Shown: positions 44,285 through 47,132 of the stretch, in pieces
Layout of the letters: each line of letters begins with the position of its first letter
Numbering within the stretch: the first letter of the stretch is position 1
Assembly: GCA_025462645.1 (NCBI GenBank)
Contig: JAOAPB010000020.1
Span: 1 to 47,132, forward strand
From: Edaphobacter sp.
GTDB taxonomy: Bacteria > Acidobacteriota > Terriglobia > Terriglobales > Acidobacteriaceae
Length of the DNA: 47,132 nt
Direction of reading: 5' to 3'
Notes under the pieces: generated by a model
What the model was told of the DNA's origin: nothing
Database searches by the model: none
The model's input: the letters and a program-made list of their open reading frames with translations, nothing else
Translations under genes and position numbers: made by a program

Positions 44285-46177
44285 TTATTCGTCCTCCGGG
44301 GTTTCGAGGAGGGGGTCTTTTGTTGGGCGGCGGACCATCTCGTGGAGGGCGGCGCCGGGGGCGATCATGGGGTAGACGCCATCCTCTTTTTCTACCTGGA
44401 AGTTGATCAGGAACGCCTTGCCGCTGGTGCGAGCTTTTGTGACTGTGGGGGTTACATCCTTGCGCTGGCTTACGTGGGCCCCGTCGATGTTGTGGGCGGC
44501 GGCTAGTTTGACGAAGTCGGGCGAGAGGATGGGGGAGGCGGAGTAGTTCTTGTCGTAGAAGGCCTCCTGCCACTGGCGGACCATGCCGAGGAAGCCGTTG
44601 TTGATCACTGCGATATTGATCGCCAGGTTCTCCTGGACGATGGTGGAGAGCTCGGCGGCGGTCATCTGGAAGCCGCCGTCGCCGGCGATGACCCAGACGT
44701 CCTTTTCCGGGCAGGCTACCTTGGCTCCGATGGCTGCCGGAAGGGCGAAGCCCATGGTGCCGAGGCCTCCCGAGGTGACGAGGGTGCGGGAGACGTCGTG
44801 CTTGTAGTACTGGGCCTCCCACATCTGGTGCTGGCCCACATCTGTAACGATGATGGTCTCTTTTTCGCGACCGGCGGCGACGGCCTCGCGCCAGATGTCG
44901 TGGATGACGTGAGCGGCGTAGAGGTGACCGTTGTCGGGAAGGTTGATGATGTCGCGAACGCTGGCGTCACCCTTCATGTCGCGGATCTCGCGGAGCCAGG
45001 GGGTGGTTGAGACTGGTACGTCTCCTGATGCGCCGCTTCCTTGCTTGTAGCCCTCTTCGACGGTGCCTCTTGCGGGGCGCTTGCCGTTTGCGCCGTCGCC
45101 GAAGGTTACGGTTCCGTCGGTGATGTCGACGACGGACGGGCTATCGCCGAGGAGTGGGATGAGGGTTTCGAGGACCTCTTTGAGATCGCCGATGAGGGCT
45201 ACGTCGGCCTTGACGTTCTTGTTGATCTCGGAGGGGTCGATCTCGATGTGGATCTTCTTGGCGTTGGGGGCGTAGCTGGCGAGGTTGCCGGTGACGCGGT
45301 CGTCGAAGCGCATGCCGAAGGCGAGGAGGAGGTCGGCCTGCTGGATGGCGTGATTGACCCAGGACTCGCCGTGCATGCCCATCATGCCGAGGGAGAGAGG
45401 ATGATGGGTTGGGAAGGCTCCGAGGCCGAGGAGGGTGCTGGCGACGGGGATCTGGTGGCGCTCGGCGAAGGCGATGACCTGTTGCTCGGCTCCCCGACCG
45501 TTATCAGCCTGGATGATGCCGTGGCCGGCGAGGATGACTGGCTTCTTCGCTTGCTTGATGAGCTCGATAGCTTGCTGGAGCGCGGCGGACTCGGCGCGGA
45601 GCATGGGGTGCGGGCGAGCGGCGGGAGGAGCGGCAGCGGAGAAGTCGTAGGTGGCGGTGGCCTGCTGGGCGTCCTTGGTGATGTCGACGAGGACGGGGCC
45701 GGGGCGTCCGGACTGGGCGATCTGGAAGGCGAGGCGGACGGTGGCGGCGATGTCTTCGGCGCGGGTGACGAGGAAGTTGTGCTTGGTGATGGGCAGGGTG
45801 ATGCCGGTGATGTCGACCTCTTGGAACGCGTCGCTGCCGAGGACCTTGGAGGAGACCTGGCCGGTGATGGCGACAATGGGGATGCTGTCGAGCATGGCGG
45901 TGGCGATGCCGGTGACGAGGTTGGTGGCTCCGGGGCCGCTGGTGGCCATGCAGACGCCGACCTTGCCGGAGGCTCGGGCGTAGCCGTCGGCCATGTGCGA
46001 GGCTCCCTGCTCGTGGCGGACGAGGATGTGGTGGATGGGGAACTTGCGGAGGGCGTCGTAGATGGGGAGGATGGCCCCGCCGGGGTAGCCGAAGACGCGG
46101 TCTACGCCCTCGCCGACGAGGGTGGCCCAGAGGATTTCGGAGCCGGTGAGTTGCGGGTTCTGGTTTTTGTCTGCCAT
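44285..46177 (-). CDS. ilvB: Acetohydroxyacid synthase large subunit, with internal insertion
   Basis: Thiamine-diphosphate enzyme that makes acetolactate or acetohydroxybutyrate. 630 residues against about 560-590 usual. VFGYPGGAILPIYDAL and LVRHEQGASHMADGYARA (catalytic Glu) at the N terminus, PGPVLVDITKD, and the ThDP motif VIAGDGGFQMTAAEL...INNGFLGMVRQWQ. The extra length comes mainly from a Gly/Ser-rich insert near residues 345-400 (TVTFGDGANGKRPARGTVEE) between the central and ThDP domains. It follows orf81 by 17 nt. Confidence 0.97.
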   Translation of the reverse strand: MADKNQNPQLTGSEILWATLVGEGVDRVFGYPGGAILPIYDALRKFPIHHILVRHEQGASHMADGYARASGKVGVCMATSGPGATNLVTGIATAMLDSIPIVAITGQVSSKVLGSDAFQEVDITGITLPITKHNFLVTRAEDIAATVRLAFQIAQSGRPGPVLVDITKDAQQATATYDFSAAAPPAARPHPMLRAESAALQQAIELIKQAKKPVILAGHGIIQADNGRGAEQQVIAFAERHQIPVASTLLGLGAFPTHHPLSLGMMGMHGESWVNHAIQQADLLLAFGMRFDDRVTGNLASYAPNAKKIHIEIDPSEINKNVKADVALIGDLKEVLETLIPLLGDSPSVVDITDGTVTFGDGANGKRPARGTVEEGYKQGSGASGDVPVSTTPWLREIRDMKGDASVRDIINLPDNGHLYAAHVIHDIWREAVAAGREKETIIVTDVGQHQMWEAQYYKHDVSRTLVTSGGLGTMGFALPAAIGAKVACPEKDVWVIAGDGGFQMTAAELSTIVQENLAINIAVINNGFLGMVRQWQEAFYDKNYSASPILSPDFVKLAAAHNIDGAHVSQRKDVTPTVTKARTSGKAFLINFQVEKEDGVYPMIAPGAALHEMVRRPTKDPLLETPEDE

Positions 46178-46194
46178 CGTATCCTCCTGTTACA

Positions 46195-46440
46195 TCAGTC
46201 TGTGAAGCGATTGAACAGCTCGTTAATCGCTGTGGCTCCTTCAATAAAGCCTCTGCTTTTGAAGACTTCTACTCCGATTTGTCCATCTTCGTGGAATTCA
46301 ATCTCCCAACGTTCTCCTGGTACTGTTACTTCGACCATGATTGCGCCTGTTGGATCGGACAATCTGTAGTGAATCTTGGCGTCCCTCAAGCGTTGTAGGA
46401 AATCGGTCAGAGTTTGTAGAGTTGCCGGTGCAGCCGTCAT
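46195..46440 (-). CDS. Small hypothetical protein between ilvD and ilvB
   Basis: 81 residues. An N-terminal helix ([20 protein letters not shown]) is followed by a short beta-rich part ([20 protein letters not shown], then [12 protein letters not shown]). Its ATG overlaps the ilvD stop by 4 nt, so it is translationally coupled to ilvD. No family recognised. Confidence 0.7.
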   Translation of the reverse strand: MTAAPATLQTLTDFLQRLRDAKIHYRLSDPTGAIMVEVTVPGERWEIEFHEDGQIGVEVFKSRGFIEGATAINELFNRFTD

Positions 46441-47132
46441 GTTGTGACTGCTCCTTCACTGGCGCTACTTACGGAGTTGGTGTATTTGGCGAAGACTCCG
46501 CGTTTGTAGCGGGGGGCGGGGGCTTGCCAGGTGGCTAGGCGCTTGGCGATCTCTTCGGCTGGGACTTCGAGGCGGAGTTCGCGGTTGGGGATGTCGAAGG
46601 TGATGGTGTCGCCCTCGCGGACGGCGGCGATGGGGCCGCCGAGCTGGGCTTCGGGAGCGACGTGCCCGACCATGAGACCGCGAGTGGCTCCGGAGAAGCG
46701 ACCGTCGGTTAAGAGGGCTACTGTTTCGCTGAGCTCCGGGATGCCTTTGATGGCGGCGGTGACGGCGAGCATCTCGCGCATGCCGGGGCCTCCGCGAGGG
46801 CCTTCGTAGCGGATGACGCAGACGTCGTTGGGGTTGATCTTTCCGGCTTCGACGGCGGCGTGGCAGGCGTCCTCGGACTCGAAGACGCGCGCGGTGCCGG
46901 TGTGGTGGATGCGCTCGTGGCCGGCGACCTTGATGACGGCGCCTTCGGGGGCGAGGTTGCCGCGCATGATGACGAGGCCGCCGGTGGGCTTGAGCGGGTT
47001 CTTGAGCGTGCGGATAACGGGTTGGTTGGGGGTTTCGTTTGCGAGTGCGGCCTCTTCGGCGATGGTCTTGCCGGAGACGGTTATGCTATCGCCTTTGAGG
47101 AGGCCGGCGTCGAGGAGGCGCTTGGCGAGGAC
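46437..47132 (-). CDS. ilvD: Dihydroxy-acid dehydratase, C-terminal part (5' end beyond window)
   Basis: The frame is open to the right edge and encodes the last 231 residues of Ilv[81 protein letters not shown] and [15 protein letters not shown]. IlvD dehydrates dihydroxy acids to the 2-keto acids with an Fe-S cluster; the cluster Cys residues lie in the missing part. It is the first gene seen of the ilv cluster. Confidence 0.97.
   Translation of the reverse strand, partial: VLAKRLLDAGLLKGDSITVSGKTIAEEAALANETPNQPVIRTLKNPLKPTGGLVIMRGNLAPEGAVIKVAGHERIHHTGTARVFESEDACHAAVEAGKINPNDVCVIRYEGPRGGPGMREMLAVTAAIKGIPELSETVALLTDGRFSGATRGLMVGHVAPEAQLGGPIAAVREGDTITFDIPNRELRLEVPAEEIAKRLATWQAPAPRYKRGVFAKYTNSVSSASEGAVTT

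Noticed and set aside
43938..44822. 294-codon minus-strand frame spanning ilvB and orf114
   Set aside because: Its first two thirds are an out-of-frame shadow of ilvB; only the final 114 codons from 44282 look real.

Overview
This 47 kb window is a GC-rich bacterial chromosome segment. Its gene content fits Acidobacteriota, probably family Acidobacteriaceae (Granulicella/Terriglobus/Edaphobacter type). The pointers are a secreted pectinesterase, a remnant of a large TonB-dependent receptor, a CHRD/PEP-CTERM exported protein, futalosine-type menaquinone synthesis (MqnA), and several conserved unknown proteins. The assignment is inference from gene families; no rRNA or other taxonomic marker is present. 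Most of the window is chromosomal housekeeping DNA. I see no CRISPR array, prophage, intact insertion sequence or tRNA.

Layout. 1-2.7 kb (-): L-serine dehydratase (cut by the window edge), a YjbR-type protein and a secreted HEAT-repeat protein. 2.8-9.4 kb (+): ComM-like AAA+ ATPase, an RNA polymerase omega-like protein, Rho with a C-rich leader, and an MHYT-GGDEF-EAL c-di-GMP enzyme. 9.5-20.3 kb (-): a DJ-1/PfpI protein, ribE, ribD, ftsY, gpsA-plsY, cinA, accessory genes including a broken TonB-receptor fragment, then pgpA-yacG-tag. 20.7-23.2 kb: a family 2 glycosyltransferase with an apparent frameshift, a secreted beta-propeller protein, and an orphan IlvM-like ACT protein overlapping it tail to tail. 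23.5-26.3 kb (-): rimO and a pectinesterase. 26.5-29.6 kb (+): the SRP 4.5S RNA, fabH, and a padR plus membrane-protein pair. 29.6-34.2 kb, mixed strands: a VTT-domain protein, mqnA, DUF3565, a DoxX-like duplicated membrane protein, a Tat-exported mannonate dehydratase-like protein and a CHRD protein. 34.4-39.6 kb (+): dprA (frameshifted), topA and two small proteins. 39.6-47.1 kb (-): a sensor histidine kinase, then a branched-chain amino-acid cluster running ilvD (partial), orf81, ilvB, orf114, orf154, ilvN and ilvC.

How the genes work together. The clearest pathway is ilvD/B/N/C for valine, leucine and isoleucine, with three unknown genes inside the cluster. Others are riboflavin synthesis (ribD, ribE), glycerophospholipid synthesis (gpsA, plsY, pgpA), DNA uptake and recombination (comM, dprA, possibly cinA), and protein targeting (SRP RNA and its receptor FtsY).

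The most unusual non-coding signal is a dispersed element of about 110 nt, found three times (about 4.44, 26.31 and 42.47 kb). Each copy starts with a GGGGTACCCC palindrome plus a second G-run and ends with a conserved AAAGGGGTTA...AAATTCGTC block; two copies are followed directly by intrinsic terminators. A second, looser family of intergenic repeats occurs near 21.7, 23.4 and 28.2 kb. Two and possibly three genes are interrupted by single-base frameshifts in or near G-rich runs, so either real gene decay or consensus errors should be considered.
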